Positions 45,066 through 54,347 of a stretch of DNA of 64,000 nt are shown one piece after another. Position numbers and translations under genes: made by a program. Within the stretch, counting starts at the first letter, position 1. Each line of letters begins with the position of its first letter. This stretch comes from Lachnospiraceae bacterium (lineage in GTDB: Bacteria > Bacillota > Clostridia > Lachnospirales > Lachnospiraceae), in NCBI GenBank assembly GCA_021199495.1, contig JAJQHY010000012.1:1-64000 (forward strand). Direction: 5' to 3'. The notes under the pieces are model-generated. The model searched no databases. It was not told where the DNA came from and worked only from the letters and a program-made list of their open reading frames with translations.

Positions 45066-45399
45066 AGTTGTTATCCTCACTTTCCGGTGCCGCATCCGGC
45101 ACCTGTTCTTCCAGGGCCGGCTTCTTTCTCTCCGTCCCTTTGTCTGTTTTCTTTCTCGGCTCATTGTCCCGCGCCGGCGCATCCTCCTGAAAGAACTTTA
45201 CAGTCCCGTTCTGGATACCGTCCAACATCGCCAGCAAATCCCAGCCTGTCACATTCATACTGCGAAAACTACGGATAATCTCTTCATCCTCATCTACCTT
45301 CAAAGACGCCCGCGTCTTATCCAGATGATCCTGCAGCTCTGCCATCTTTTTCTCCGTCCGCTCAATGTCTTCCAACTGGCGCGAGATTTTTTTGTTCAT
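45049..45399 (-). CDS. DUF4315-family coiled-coil protein
   Basis: A 116-residue protein. Residues 1-45 are a coiled coil (ISRQLEDIERTEKKMAELQD) and 46-70 hold the DUF4315-type FRSMNVTGWDLLAMLDGIQN. The tail is charged and disordered. In related elements it is encoded between the cell-wall hydrolase and DUF4366 genes, as here. Function unknown; a structural role with the T4SS is plausible. Confidence 0.8.
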   Translation of the reverse strand: MNKKISRQLEDIERTEKKMAELQDHLDKTRASLKVDEDEEIIRSFRSMNVTGWDLLAMLDGIQNGTVKFFQEDAPARDNEPRKKTDKGTERKKPALEEQVPDAAPESEDNNYGEEN

Positions 45400-45569
45400 C
45401 GGTTACATCCTCCTTTTCAATTTCATGGTTGTATAGTCAACTTTTCAGTCAGCCGGTGCAAACCTGACGTTCAAATGAGCTACAGGTTTCTGCTTCCCGG
45501 CTAAAGCAGGCACAATCAAAGGCATCACATCCTCACTGTTTTTGTTTTGCTGTGCTAAATTTTTTGCAT

Positions 45570-47414
45570 TTACTGCAGCCTGCCGAATGCGAGCAGATGA
45601 GACTGCCAGTACGATGTCTCGATGCTTGTGTACTGAATAGGCGACCCGCAGTGTATCATCATGCCATTGCCAACGTATATCCCAACATGCGATGCACCCG
45701 ACGTATTATAGGTTCCCTGGAAGAAGATCAGATCACCCGGCTGTGCATCCTCCGGTGAAACATAAGAGCAATAGGCACGAAGCCCGTCTGCCGTTGTCCT
45801 GCCCACATTCCATCCGTTGTTGCAATTGTTGATCACCCAGCAGACAAAACCGCTGCAGTCAAAACTGGTAGATGGGGAACTGCCGCCCCACACATAGGGA
45901 TAGCCGAGATATTTTTCCGCTTCTGCAATCATCCGTGCAAACTTCTCATCCGTCAGAGCTTCAGCAGAAACTTCATAACCAAAGCCACTGCTTCCTGTGT
46001 AGGTTGATAAGGTTGATGCATCAAACAAATAGCTCCGGTTTCCATAGGTGGCGTTGTACAGCGTATAAAGGCTTGCTTCATCCGAAGTCATGTTGCTGCG
46101 GATCGTTGCGTCCAGCCCGTGATTTACCAGCGTGATATTCAGGATTTTGTATTCATACTCGACTTCTACCTCATATTCGTACTCTTCTTCTGTCGTCTCG
46201 CCGGTTTCCGGGTCCGTACTGGTCGTTGTCCCTGTCCGGGTCTCCGTCCGTGTCCGAATCTCAATCACCTCCTCTACTGTCAGGCTATATTGCTGTGAAA
46301 ACAGCGTCTGCAATTCCGAAGAGACCTGTGAGTAAGTAAACTCCCCATAAAGCACCGTGAGGTAGGAGATTAACTGATACGGATTGTGAGAGATTTCGTC
46401 GATCTGATAGTTGTATTCATCATAGCCCGGATGGGTGGATTCCATGTTGTTGATCTGTGAATCCAGCGCCGTCTCCAACGCAGAGTAAGCGTTTTCCACG
46501 GCGTAAATATCATCATCCGTGCTGGCATAAGTCGTAGAGACAAACGAAGTCTGTACTCCCTCAAACACCGCCACACAGCTCGACAATCCTGCGGCAACCA
46601 TAGTCAACAGCAACATCAGCACTCCCAGGCTTACCAAAAGGCCCCTACTGTTCCGTACGATAGCTTTTGCCTTTTCCCTGAACTTCACAGTCACGGTCGT
46701 TGTTGCCTTCGCTGCTTCACTGGCCGCAGTCTTACCCTGTTTCGCCGCAGTATAAGCTTCCTTATACTGTTTTTTCTGCCAGAAATGCTTCACAGCACGT
46801 TTCTTTTCTGCCGCTTCTTTGGCCGTTTCCTTTCCCGCAGCATTGGCAGCGGTCTTTTCCACTTCCTCCTCAACAGAAAAGTTCAGCCGCCCGTTCTTTT
46901 TCACAGTTTCCGCTTCCTGCTTCACCTGACGTTGTGATTTGCTTTCTGTTTTATGCGCAGTCGCTTTTCCTGAAACCTTGCGGACACTGTTCTCTGTCAA
47001 AAGCTCCGCCTGATGTGCTCCTTCAATGGCGCTGTTATCCTGCTCAGCTTCATGTAGTTTCGTATGCACATATCCTGCCGCGACCGCCGCCGCGCCGGCA
47101 ACGGCCTTTCTGCCAATTCCCATCCCTGCACCGCGAACCATGCCATCCGACTCATCATCAAAGGAAAGCCTCCCTGATTTTTCTGCTGTTGCCTCCGCCT
47201 GTTCAGACAGACTTGATGCAGACTTCACTTTGCTCTGCCTTTTCTGTTGTTCCCGGTTTAGCCGCTCCCTTTTGGACTTGCGGGTGATCTCCTCGCGGAA
47301 ATCTGATAAGTCATTTTCTTCCGGAATAATGCTCTCCGAAAGCCTTGGGGATGCTGATGCTTGCGACTTTCCAGTATCTGATAACCTGACCGTATCCAGC
47401 TGCGATTCCTGCAT
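45570..47414 (-). CDS. NlpC/P60 cell-wall hydrolase, C-terminal part of a CD1108-like protein
   Basis: A 614-residue frame. Residues 1-240 are charged and disordered, with GRLSFDDESDG and a GRLNFSVEEEV repeat. A membrane segment follows (LLVSLGVLMLLLTMVAAGLS), then an extracellular stalk with a TETRTGTTTSTDPETGET stretch. The NlpC/P60 domain (~495-614) has catalytic Cys in SFDCSGFVCW, His in GASHVGIYVGNG, and HCGSPIQYTS. It would open peptidoglycan for the conjugation channel. The first ATG has no ribosome site, and the frame is open upstream past an A6 run, so it is probably the second half of the gene at 47258-48598. Confidence 0.8.
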   Translation of the reverse strand: MQESQLDTVRLSDTGKSQASASPRLSESIIPEENDLSDFREEITRKSKRERLNREQQKRQSKVKSASSLSEQAEATAEKSGRLSFDDESDGMVRGAGMGIGRKAVAGAAAVAAGYVHTKLHEAEQDNSAIEGAHQAELLTENSVRKVSGKATAHKTESKSQRQVKQEAETVKKNGRLNFSVEEEVEKTAANAAGKETAKEAAEKKRAVKHFWQKKQYKEAYTAAKQGKTAASEAAKATTTVTVKFREKAKAIVRNSRGLLVSLGVLMLLLTMVAAGLSSCVAVFEGVQTSFVSTTYASTDDDIYAVENAYSALETALDSQINNMESTHPGYDEYNYQIDEISHNPYQLISYLTVLYGEFTYSQVSSELQTLFSQQYSLTVEEVIEIRTRTETRTGTTTSTDPETGETTEEEYEYEVEVEYEYKILNITLVNHGLDATIRSNMTSDEASLYTLYNATYGNRSYLFDASTLSTYTGSSGFGYEVSAEALTDEKFARMIAEAEKYLGYPYVWGGSSPSTSFDCSGFVCWVINNCNNGWNVGRTTADGLRAYCSYVSPEDAQPGDLIFFQGTYNTSGASHVGIYVGNGMMIHCGSPIQYTSIETSYWQSHLLAFGRLQ

Positions 47415-48598
47415 CTGCCTGTTTCTTTGGATTTTTTGTCCGGGCGAAGCTGCTCTTCACCTCCGTTCTTATCATCCAGCTGACTATCCCTTAGCTCCTG
47501 CCGTGCGCTTTCTGTGCGAAAAGCAGAATCTCTTGCCGGTTTTTCGGATTCCCGCGCAGTTACCGTCTGAGGAACGGACTCTGCTGCGTCCAAATCGGCA
47601 GTCAAGTCATCAACGACCTGACTGCCAGATGCTTTTCTTTGGTAATCCTTCACCTGCCTTTTCGGACGCTTGCACCGTGTTTCCGCAGCGGTTTGCATGA
47701 CGGTGCCCCCGGCAGAGCGTTCCCGAACCCCCGACATTCGCGCTGACTGTGAAGAGATTTTTTTCTCACCATCAGATATATCTGGCTGCGCAGTCACATC
47801 CCCATCACTGTCCGTCTCAGTTGTTTCTGGTGCATAAAGCTTATGGTTTTCAGAAACATCCTGCGGTTCCGTTACGGTTCCTGTCGCTTCCATTCGCCCG
47901 CGCTCCAAATCAGGTCTTTCGATCTTTCCCAGCGGCTGCGGCACAAAATCAGGCTGACTCTCCGCCATGCTATGCAAAACTTCATTTCCAGGCCCTGCCT
48001 CAGAACGGATTTTCTCCGACATCTTTCTTGTCTGCCGTTTCCGTCTGTTCTGCTTCTGGTTGTCAGAATCAGATGTCACTCGCCCCGGCTCCTGCCGAAC
48101 CCGTTCAAGCGCCGCGCCGTGAATGTCCCTGCCTGTTCCACTGTTTCGGACATCACTTGATTCTTGTAAGCCGGTTCTATCCGACTTCGCTGTTTCAAAA
48201 TCATTTTCAGAATGGAGTGCCTGCAGTGATTTATAACTTTCCGCATCTTCAGAAAACATTTCCGTTCGATACCCATCCACAGAATAAGCCGCCCTTTCGG
48301 ACGGCTCTCCTATAGAAAATGATGCAGACTGCTCTGATTCAACAACTGCTGCTTCACTGGCTCGATGAAGTGACCTCTGCTTTCTTTTGGAACCGGAACT
48401 TACATCCGTGTCATACGGATTTTTATCAAACCCATACTGCACGGTTGTCCCATCATCTCTGATCCGCTCCGGTACAGCATCCCTTGTCCGTGTGCTGACG
48501 ATCTGGCGTTCTCCACTATGGAGGTTTTCCTCTGTCAGCCCCTCACGGCTCATTTTCTGAACCTTTTTGTCACTGGCTTCAAATTTCCGCCCTGCCAT
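47258..48598 (-). CDS. Disordered N-terminal half of the split CD1108-like protein
   Basis: A 446-residue frame starting at an ATG with GAGGTGAGG upstream. It is highly charged and low in hydrophobics (for example KKVQKMSREGLTEENLHSGE), like the disordered cytoplasmic head of CD1108-type ICE hydrolases. After a run of six A (T run at 47432-47437 on the plus strand) this frame changes to unusual Arg/His/Ser-rich composition, while the -1 frame takes over sensible sequence that leads into the membrane and NlpC/P60 domains. I infer one gene broken, or bridged, by a -1 shift at the A6 run. Whether it is a mutation, a sequencing error or a programmed slip cannot be settled here. Confidence 0.65.
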   Translation of the reverse strand: MAGRKFEASDKKVQKMSREGLTEENLHSGERQIVSTRTRDAVPERIRDDGTTVQYGFDKNPYDTDVSSGSKRKQRSLHRASEAAVVESEQSASFSIGEPSERAAYSVDGYRTEMFSEDAESYKSLQALHSENDFETAKSDRTGLQESSDVRNSGTGRDIHGAALERVRQEPGRVTSDSDNQKQNRRKRQTRKMSEKIRSEAGPGNEVLHSMAESQPDFVPQPLGKIERPDLERGRMEATGTVTEPQDVSENHKLYAPETTETDSDGDVTAQPDISDGEKKISSQSARMSGVRERSAGGTVMQTAAETRCKRPKRQVKDYQRKASGSQVVDDLTADLDAAESVPQTVTARESEKPARDSAFRTESARQELRDSQLDDKNGGEEQLRPDKKSKETGRCRNRSWIRSGYQILESRKHQHPQGFRRALFRKKMTYQISARRSPASPKGSG

Positions 48599-48629
48599 CG
48601 TCCTCACCTCTTTTCCGCAGGGTCAGGCT

Positions 48630-49091
48630 TCATTCCTCTGTCATAGAGTAACGCTGCCATTCTTCCAGGACAGAATCTGCTTCCTCCATCAGCTCTCTAC
48701 CGCTTTGGAGTGCGCGCTTCCTGCTCATGCGGTTGTCCGCCATGTAAAAGAGCGTACTGTACATGGCAGACACAAGCTGAAACATATAAACCAGATCATC
48801 CAGCATCTTCTCAAAGACCTCTTCACCATCACCGGAAAAATCCATCTCCATAAAAGGATCGTCTTTCTCCGGGCAAGCCGCTTTCGCTTTGGCATTGGCA
48901 TCCTTTTTGCATTTGCCCGCATTTTCGCAGTCCCCGGAATCCTTCTCCGCATTTTCCTGCCCATCCAGTTCTTTTAAAATACGCATGATGTCGTCCATTG
49001 CCTCACCCGGCAGATCTGCCACACATACGGCAGGGAACCTTCCGATGTATCCCATACCATTTCCCATTTTTCTGTTCATGTTGTTATTCAT
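48630..49091 (-). CDS. Hypothetical ICE protein between sortase and hydrolase genes
   Basis: A 153-residue protein I do not recognise. It begins MNNNMNRKMGNGMGYIGRFP, has an acidic Cys-containing middle (SGDCENAGKCKKDANAKAK, then KAACPEKDDPF), and ends in amphipathic helices (VFEKMLDDLVYMFQLVSAMY). There is no signal peptide or membrane segment. GGAGG lies 6 bases before the ATG at 49091, which sets the start. It belongs to the T4SS operon by spacing and direction. Confidence 0.6.
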   Translation of the reverse strand: MNNNMNRKMGNGMGYIGRFPAVCVADLPGEAMDDIMRILKELDGQENAEKDSGDCENAGKCKKDANAKAKAACPEKDDPFMEMDFSGDGEEVFEKMLDDLVYMFQLVSAMYSTLFYMADNRMSRKRALQSGRELMEEADSVLEEWQRYSMTEE

Positions 49092-49107
49092 AATCAACCT
49101 CCGTTTT

Positions 49108-49929
49108 TTATTGTTCTGTTCGTTTCGCTATTACTACAATTCTCCCGTTCATCTGCGAATACTCACAGGTCGAGAGGGTCAGAAGCTTATCTCCGAAAGC
49201 AGCGCTTTTCCCCGTGTCATACAGGGCGCGTGACATTACCCCGTCAATGAACTCGTCAAATTCTTCTTCTGTCTCAGCGCCGGTAAAAGCATAGTAAGCA
49301 AAGTCATTTCCCGTATAAACCGGCGTCAAAAAGACAGCGATGATCTCATAAATTTCCGTACCGTGCAGAGTATCAAAAACGACCTCCGGATGTTCCAGAT
49401 AAAAATCCTGCTCTTTGTAATCCTCCAGCGTCGCGAACATCGCGCCGCTTTTCATATGGTGTCCGTAGACAATCAGGTTGTCACTGGTCTCCGGGTCGCA
49501 TAATTCCGAAAGAAAAATACAGCCGTTTGCAGTATAATTTCCGTAGAAATCACGCTTCAGGTAGTAGTTTTCTTCCTCCGGGTGGTACATCACCGGATAA
49601 TCAATCGCTGTCCCTTCTATAGAAATCCATCCGATACAATCCGGATTTTCTTCATGAAGTGCCAGAAGCCCTGGCGTGACAGCCGCGCCAGTTTCATCGG
49701 CTTTCACTGCTTCCACAAAAACTTCGCCGCTTTCGCTGTCCTCCACTGCTTCCTTATCTAACCCGGTGCCGGAGTCATCCCCGATATAAATGGCTGTCAG
49801 CGTCTGCTTCAAATCATCCGCCTCCTTCCATTCTTCAAACATCCCCATCAGGGAGTAGATACTGATGGCAAGCAGTACAATCGAAACGATAAAAACCAGT
49901 CCTGCCAACCACCGGTTCAATTTTTTCAT
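49108..49929 (-). CDS. srtB: Class B sortase
   Basis: A 273-residue transpeptidase. Residues 7-28 are an N-terminal membrane anchor (LAGLVFIVSIVLLAISIYSL). The sortase fold includes GWISIEGTAIDYPVM, catalytic His in LIVYGHHMKSG near 155, catalytic Cys in LLTLSTCEYS near 253, and Arg in NGRIVVIAKR. Sortase B lies within T4SS operons of CTn-like elements and would attach surface proteins to peptidoglycan; the Cna_B repeat adhesin of this element, with its TPKTGD sorting motif, is a candidate substrate, though that motif looks more like a class A or C type. Confidence 0.9.
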   Translation of the reverse strand: MKKLNRWLAGLVFIVSIVLLAISIYSLMGMFEEWKEADDLKQTLTAIYIGDDSGTGLDKEAVEDSESGEVFVEAVKADETGAAVTPGLLALHEENPDCIGWISIEGTAIDYPVMYHPEEENYYLKRDFYGNYTANGCIFLSELCDPETSDNLIVYGHHMKSGAMFATLEDYKEQDFYLEHPEVVFDTLHGTEIYEIIAVFLTPVYTGNDFAYYAFTGAETEEEFDEFIDGVMSRALYDTGKSAAFGDKLLTLSTCEYSQMNGRIVVIAKRTEQ

Positions 49930-49935
49930 GGATAC

Positions 49936-52845
49936 TTATGCCTCCTGTTCCTGCCGCGCCGCCACATCTTCTGGGCGCGTGGACATGATCGAATAGAGTT
50001 TCAGCGACTTATCAAAGTGGTCTTTGAACGGGATAATGGTATTCCCATAAAAGAGAAGCCCTTCCCCCGCGCCGCTGTTGGTCACATAAGAAAGCTGATA
50101 CGGGCTGATATTCAGCTGCTTCGCCAGAATCTGTCGGTCTCCCGCTGCCTGGTTTAGCATCAGGATAAAATCACTGTTCTCCAGAATGTTTTCAATCTCC
50201 CGGCTTGCCAGCAAATCTTTGATATTTTGGGTGATGCCGGTCGGGATGCCTCCCCACTTACGAAACCGCTTCCAAATTTCCACCGAGTACGCGGCGGTTT
50301 GTTCCTCTTTCAGAAGAAGATGGAACTCGTCGATGTAGTACCGGGTGGATTTATGCTCAGAACGGTTGACCGTTACACGGTTCCACACCTGGTCCTGAAT
50401 AATGAGCATCCCCAGCTTTTTCAACTGCTTGCCCAGCTCCTTAATGTCATAGCAGACAATCCGGTTATCCAGTTCCACGTTGGTCTGGTGGTTAAACACT
50501 TTCAAGGAGCCGTTGACATAAATCTCAAGCGCCGTTGCAATGCGCTGTGCCTGTGACTCCTTCTGTTTACGCAGGCAATCATACAGATCACCCAGCACAG
50601 GCATGTTCTCCGGAACCGGGTTTTCAAAATACTTCTGGTACACCAGCGGCAGGCACCGGTCGATCACCGACTTTTCTTCTGCTTCAATGCCGTTTCTCGA
50701 ACCCATAATCAGCTCACACAGAGATAAAATAAAATCCGACTTCACGCCAAGCGGATTGTCGTCATCGGAATAGTTCATGTTGATGTCCATCGGATTGATA
50801 TAATCGCGGCTGGTTGCCGAGATGTGGATCACCTGACCGCCAAGCTCATGGACAAGCGGATAATATTCTCCCTCCGGGTCTCCGATGATGATGTCGTCCT
50901 GCGTCACGAAAAACGCATTCGTAATCTCCCTCTTTGCCGCGAACGATTTGCCGGAACCGGGTGTACCGAGGATTAAACCGTTCGGATTTTTCAGCTTTTT
51001 GCGGTCTACCATAATCATGTTGTTGGACAGGGCATTCAGGCCATAGTACAAAGACTCTCCCGGCATAAACAGCTCCTGTGTTGTAAACGGCACAAAGATT
51101 GCCGTGGAGGTAGTGGTCAGCGCCCGCCGGATCGGGATATGGTTGATGCCGAGTGGCAGGCTGCTCATCAGCCCTTCCTCCTGCATATAGTCCAGGCGTC
51201 TTAACGCACAGTTGTATTTCTGTGCGATTCCTGCCACCTGGAATACCGCATCGTCCAGCTCCTGCTTCGTCTTCCCGGTATTCAAAAATGTCACCGTCAC
51301 AAGGAACATTCTCTCGTTCCGGCTCTGCAGATCGTCGAGCAGTTTTTTCGCTTCACTTCCATAGGTCGAAAGGTCGGACGGAATTATATCCATATCGTAT
51401 CCGGAACGAACCGCCTTTTTCTGTTCCTCTATCTTCATCCGATTGATGTCCGTCACCTTGCTCTTCACAAGCTTGATTGCTTTCATCTGATCAAGGGACT
51501 GGATATGGAGATTGACAATCAGATTCTTGTCGATGTCCAAAAACTCCGCCAGCATCTTGTTCGTCAGCTCCGGAGCCAGTATCTGCAGATAGGAAGCAGC
51601 GCCATAGGTATCGCCCATCATAAACTCCCTGCCGGATTTGAACAGGAAGCTTGTCGGCGCAATGAAGTCCTTTGTACCCATGCCAGTCTTTAAAATCTGG
51701 TCATAGGTGAATGTGAACGGCACCATGCTCTCTGGGTTAAAGGTCTCAAAGAGAATCTGCAGCCGTTCCACGCCGTTTAACGGGTACGCAATCACACCGA
51801 GTACCTTAAAATTGTTCAAGATGTCCGCTTCAATCCGCTCCAGCTTCGGCCTTGCCTTCTGCAGGCTCTCCGCTTCGATGGAAAACGTGATGTACTTGGA
51901 CTTGAGCAGCCCGTTTTTGCCCTTCGCCAGCTGGTTCTGCAGCATCTGCGCGTACTCCATCCGCACATCGTCATAAGCATCATCCTGCGGCTCAATCCGG
52001 ATCACGTTCTCATACTCCCTCATGTTGCTTTTATGGTTAATGAAAGAGAGCTGAAACCGGATGGTGCTGTCAAAATAATTGAGGAAGTCACACCAGTTCT
52101 CAAAGATGGCGTTTTTATCCTCATTTTGCGCCAGCTGATAGTTGATATCATAAAATCGAATAGTCTTGGAATAGGTGCGTTCCGCCACCCGGCAGATACC
52201 GTCCCTGCCCATCTCCTTATAAGCGATGGTGTCCTGCACGGTCATGCGTTTTTTCCTTGCTGCCTTATCCTCCTTACTACCGCCGTTTTTTGTTGGCTTC
52301 TTTCCATTTATTCCTGAACCGGAGCTATTGGGCGCACTGCCGGGCTTTATTGCAGCGCCTTTTCCCTTTTTCTTATCAGAGCCGTTTTTTGTTTTACCGC
52401 GGCTGCTCTTTTTCGCTGAATTATTTTTCTGTTTCTTTTTCCCGGATGGTTTTTCCTCCGGATTTTTCTTTTTCTTCCAAAAGCGCCGTTTCTTCTTTTC
52501 CGAAGATGTTTCAATCACCGGCTCCACGACTGCGGCTTCATACAGATTCTCTGTCTCATAGCGTCGGACTGCCGGTTTCTGGAACCGCACCCGGACGATA
52601 TTCTGCAGAATCTGCTCCAGATGCATCCCGTCCTTTTCATACATGGCGAAAAGGAATTCCGGCAGCATGAGAAGCACCATCCCGGTAGCCGCTCCGCTTG
52701 TGCCGATATAATTTCTCGTCAGAAAATAAAACGGGATTCCCAGCGCCGCACCGACCACGATGCAGACAATCTGCCGCAATGTAAGGTTGAACGCGACTTT
52801 GTTTTTCACCTTCGTCAGGTCTTTTGGAATCGTCACATATGCCAT
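49936..52845 (-). CDS. PrgI-VirB4 fusion ATPase
   Basis: A 969-residue conjugation ATPase. Residues 1-105 are a PrgI-type membrane domain (AYVTIPKDLTKVKNKVAFNL, two hydrophobic segments, then EQILQNIVRVRFQKP). Residues ~110-200 are a very Lys-rich linker. VirB4/TraE follows: QDTIAYKEM..GICRV, IRFYDINYQLAQNEDK, Walker A LGTPGSGKSFAAK near 625, Walker B YYIDEFHLLLKEEQ near 837, and ILMLNQAAGDRQ. VirB4 powers T4SS assembly and transfer. In related elements PrgI and VirB4 are usually separate neighbouring genes, so this is a fusion. It begins 84 bases after the VirB6 gene. Confidence 0.9.
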   Translation of the reverse strand: MAYVTIPKDLTKVKNKVAFNLTLRQIVCIVVGAALGIPFYFLTRNYIGTSGAATGMVLLMLPEFLFAMYEKDGMHLEQILQNIVRVRFQKPAVRRYETENLYEAAVVEPVIETSSEKKKRRFWKKKKNPEEKPSGKKKQKNNSAKKSSRGKTKNGSDKKKGKGAAIKPGSAPNSSGSGINGKKPTKNGGSKEDKAARKKRMTVQDTIAYKEMGRDGICRVAERTYSKTIRFYDINYQLAQNEDKNAIFENWCDFLNYFDSTIRFQLSFINHKSNMREYENVIRIEPQDDAYDDVRMEYAQMLQNQLAKGKNGLLKSKYITFSIEAESLQKARPKLERIEADILNNFKVLGVIAYPLNGVERLQILFETFNPESMVPFTFTYDQILKTGMGTKDFIAPTSFLFKSGREFMMGDTYGAASYLQILAPELTNKMLAEFLDIDKNLIVNLHIQSLDQMKAIKLVKSKVTDINRMKIEEQKKAVRSGYDMDIIPSDLSTYGSEAKKLLDDLQSRNERMFLVTVTFLNTGKTKQELDDAVFQVAGIAQKYNCALRRLDYMQEEGLMSSLPLGINHIPIRRALTTTSTAIFVPFTTQELFMPGESLYYGLNALSNNMIMVDRKKLKNPNGLILGTPGSGKSFAAKREITNAFFVTQDDIIIGDPEGEYYPLVHELGGQVIHISATSRDYINPMDINMNYSDDDNPLGVKSDFILSLCELIMGSRNGIEAEEKSVIDRCLPLVYQKYFENPVPENMPVLGDLYDCLRKQKESQAQRIATALEIYVNGSLKVFNHQTNVELDNRIVCYDIKELGKQLKKLGMLIIQDQVWNRVTVNRSEHKSTRYYIDEFHLLLKEEQTAAYSVEIWKRFRKWGGIPTGITQNIKDLLASREIENILENSDFILMLNQAAGDRQILAKQLNISPYQLSYVTNSGAGEGLLFYGNTIIPFKDHFDKSLKLYSIMSTRPEDVAARQEQEA

Positions 52846-52928
52846 TTGCTAACCTTTGGCAACAGGAACCTAATCGGCAGGGGAAACGCCGTCCCTGTCC
52901 CCATTCCTTTCATTCAATTTCCCCATAC

Positions 52929-53801
52929 TCAATGCGAGTTAAAGATTGACTTGCTTAGTGAACCGGTCTTCATTAGGCTGAAACACAGGATGACGGTATA
53001 CGCCGCCACACCGAACAGCGATGAATGGATGTCGCTCGACAATGAAATCGAAGCGACCAGCGCCGCATAAATCCCAACGCAGACCATCATCAGAAATGCC
53101 TGGAATGCCAGGGCAAACAAGCCTCTGAAATAATTCGTCCCCATCTGTCCCCATTCCCGGTTGGACATGGTTGCGAAGGGGATCGGTGCAACCGAAGTGT
53201 ACAGGTAAATCTCAATCATACGACCGTACAGGATCACGGTAATCAGCACGGACATGATCTTCATACAGAAACTGACAAGAAATGTTTCCAGTGCAAGGAC
53301 GAGCAGCTCCCCGATTTCCATAAACTCCATCGTAGTGTCAATCGTAGCGATCATGGAACTGATATCGATGGCAGTCGTACCGCTGATTGCACCGGCGGCA
53401 CTGTTGACCACGCTCTGGCCTACATCAAAAACCGCCATCGTGATTGTCCAGGTATTGCTGACAATATAAACGGCTATCCACATCTTGAAGAAGTACTTGA
53501 AGAACATCCAGGTATCTATCTCGTGCATGTTATTCCGCTCTGTCAGCATGGAGATCAGCTCATAGCACAGGACCATCGTGATGATGATCCCGGCTATGGG
53601 TACAATCACTGAATTGGACAGGTTCTGTACCATGCTGTAAATGCTGCTGTTCCATCCCTGTGGGGTCATTCCAACCTGGGTAGCAATCTCACCGGTCTTT
53701 TCATTGACATCGGTAAACATCGTCTCCAGGTTGGAATCTACCATGCCTGTAAGGAGATCACGTATCCACTCTTCGATTGCTTCAAAAATCTTATCGAACA
53801 T
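52929..53801 (-). CDS. VirB6/TrbL-like membrane channel protein
   Basis: A 290-residue polytopic membrane protein. The N-terminal 70 residues are soluble or amphipathic (FDKIFEAIEEWIRDLLTGM), then about five or six membrane segments follow, including VIVPIAGIIITMVLCYELI, FLVSFCMKIMSVLITVILYG and AFQAFLMMVCVGIYAALVAS. The central YTSVAPIPFATMSNREW motif is typical of the TrbL/VirB6-like CD0415-type subunits. It would form the inner-membrane channel. The neighbours Maff2 and PrgI-VirB4 support this. Confidence 0.85.
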   Translation of the reverse strand: MFDKIFEAIEEWIRDLLTGMVDSNLETMFTDVNEKTGEIATQVGMTPQGWNSSIYSMVQNLSNSVIVPIAGIIITMVLCYELISMLTERNNMHEIDTWMFFKYFFKMWIAVYIVSNTWTITMAVFDVGQSVVNSAAGAISGTTAIDISSMIATIDTTMEFMEIGELLVLALETFLVSFCMKIMSVLITVILYGRMIEIYLYTSVAPIPFATMSNREWGQMGTNYFRGLFALAFQAFLMMVCVGIYAALVASISLSSDIHSSLFGVAAYTVILCFSLMKTGSLSKSIFNSH

Positions 53802-53825
53802 GGATTCTCCCCTTTCTTAAAAAGA

Positions 53826-54038
53826 TCAGAACAGCGTTGAAAGTACCGGGACCAGCTGGGTGCCGATCAGGATCACACCGCCGCCCGCCATAAGCTGTTT
53901 CATGCCCTGGCTCTTTGCGCCGGGATTGTCGTTGCCGTAACCTTCCATCAGGTTGATGACGCCCCATACACCGAGGCCCGCCCCGATTGCAATGACCAGG
54001 GTCTGCAGAATACCAATCGCGCTCGTAAAAAATGCCAT
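53826..54038 (-). CDS. Maff2-family small membrane protein
   Basis: A 70-residue protein with two membrane segments (ILQTLVIAIGAGLGVWGVIN and MAGGGVILIGTQLVPVLSTL) around the diagnostic loop LMEGYGNDNPGAKSQGMKQ. Maff2 resembles VirB2/TrbC-like pilin-type subunits and is encoded before VirB6 in this class of T4SS. The start at 54038 matches family length. The ribosome site is weak there; a longer reading to 54179 has one (AAAGGAG) but adds 47 unusual residues. Confidence 0.85.
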   Translation of the reverse strand: MAFFTSAIGILQTLVIAIGAGLGVWGVINLMEGYGNDNPGAKSQGMKQLMAGGGVILIGTQLVPVLSTLF

Positions 54039-54237
54039 AATGATTATTGAAACTAACTTTTTTAAATCTGGGGTTTTGTCGGTTTTTCCTCCGGATTTAC
54101 AAAACGATCGGCCAGGAAATGCGGTCTCTCGCATCCCCCAAGTTAGCTTCGTCTCCTTTCGATTTTTTTGGTTGTTCACCTGACCGATGTTCTGTTTTTG
54201 TTCAGACAGTGCTGATACAAATCAGAAAAAAAGAGCG

Positions 54238-54266
54238 AAAAAAAGCCGCCAAGAAATTCCTGACGG
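54238..54266 (-). terminator. Terminator between the sigma4/alpha-CTD gene and Maff2
   Basis: CCGTCAGGA and TCTTGGCGG pair (two or three G-U pairs, loop ATT), followed leftward by C and seven T. It would separate the regulator and coupling genes from the channel genes unless read through. Confidence 0.6.
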
Positions 54267-54347
54267 TTCAAATCAATCCTTATATTCTGTTTTCATTACT
54301 GCCTGTCCCGCCGGGGCGCAGCCCGGATGGGTGGAAGCAGATGCTCC

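Noticed and set aside
45400-45569. Short minus-strand open frame ending in an Ala/Pro-rich peptide after the NlpC/P60 gene
   Set aside because: Only about 25 codons from the first plausible start, no convincing ribosome site; left uncalled.
53826-54179. Extended Maff2 frame with 47 additional N-terminal residues
   Set aside because: Family length and start favour 54038; the extension has unusual composition, although it has the better ribosome site, so it is not fully excluded.
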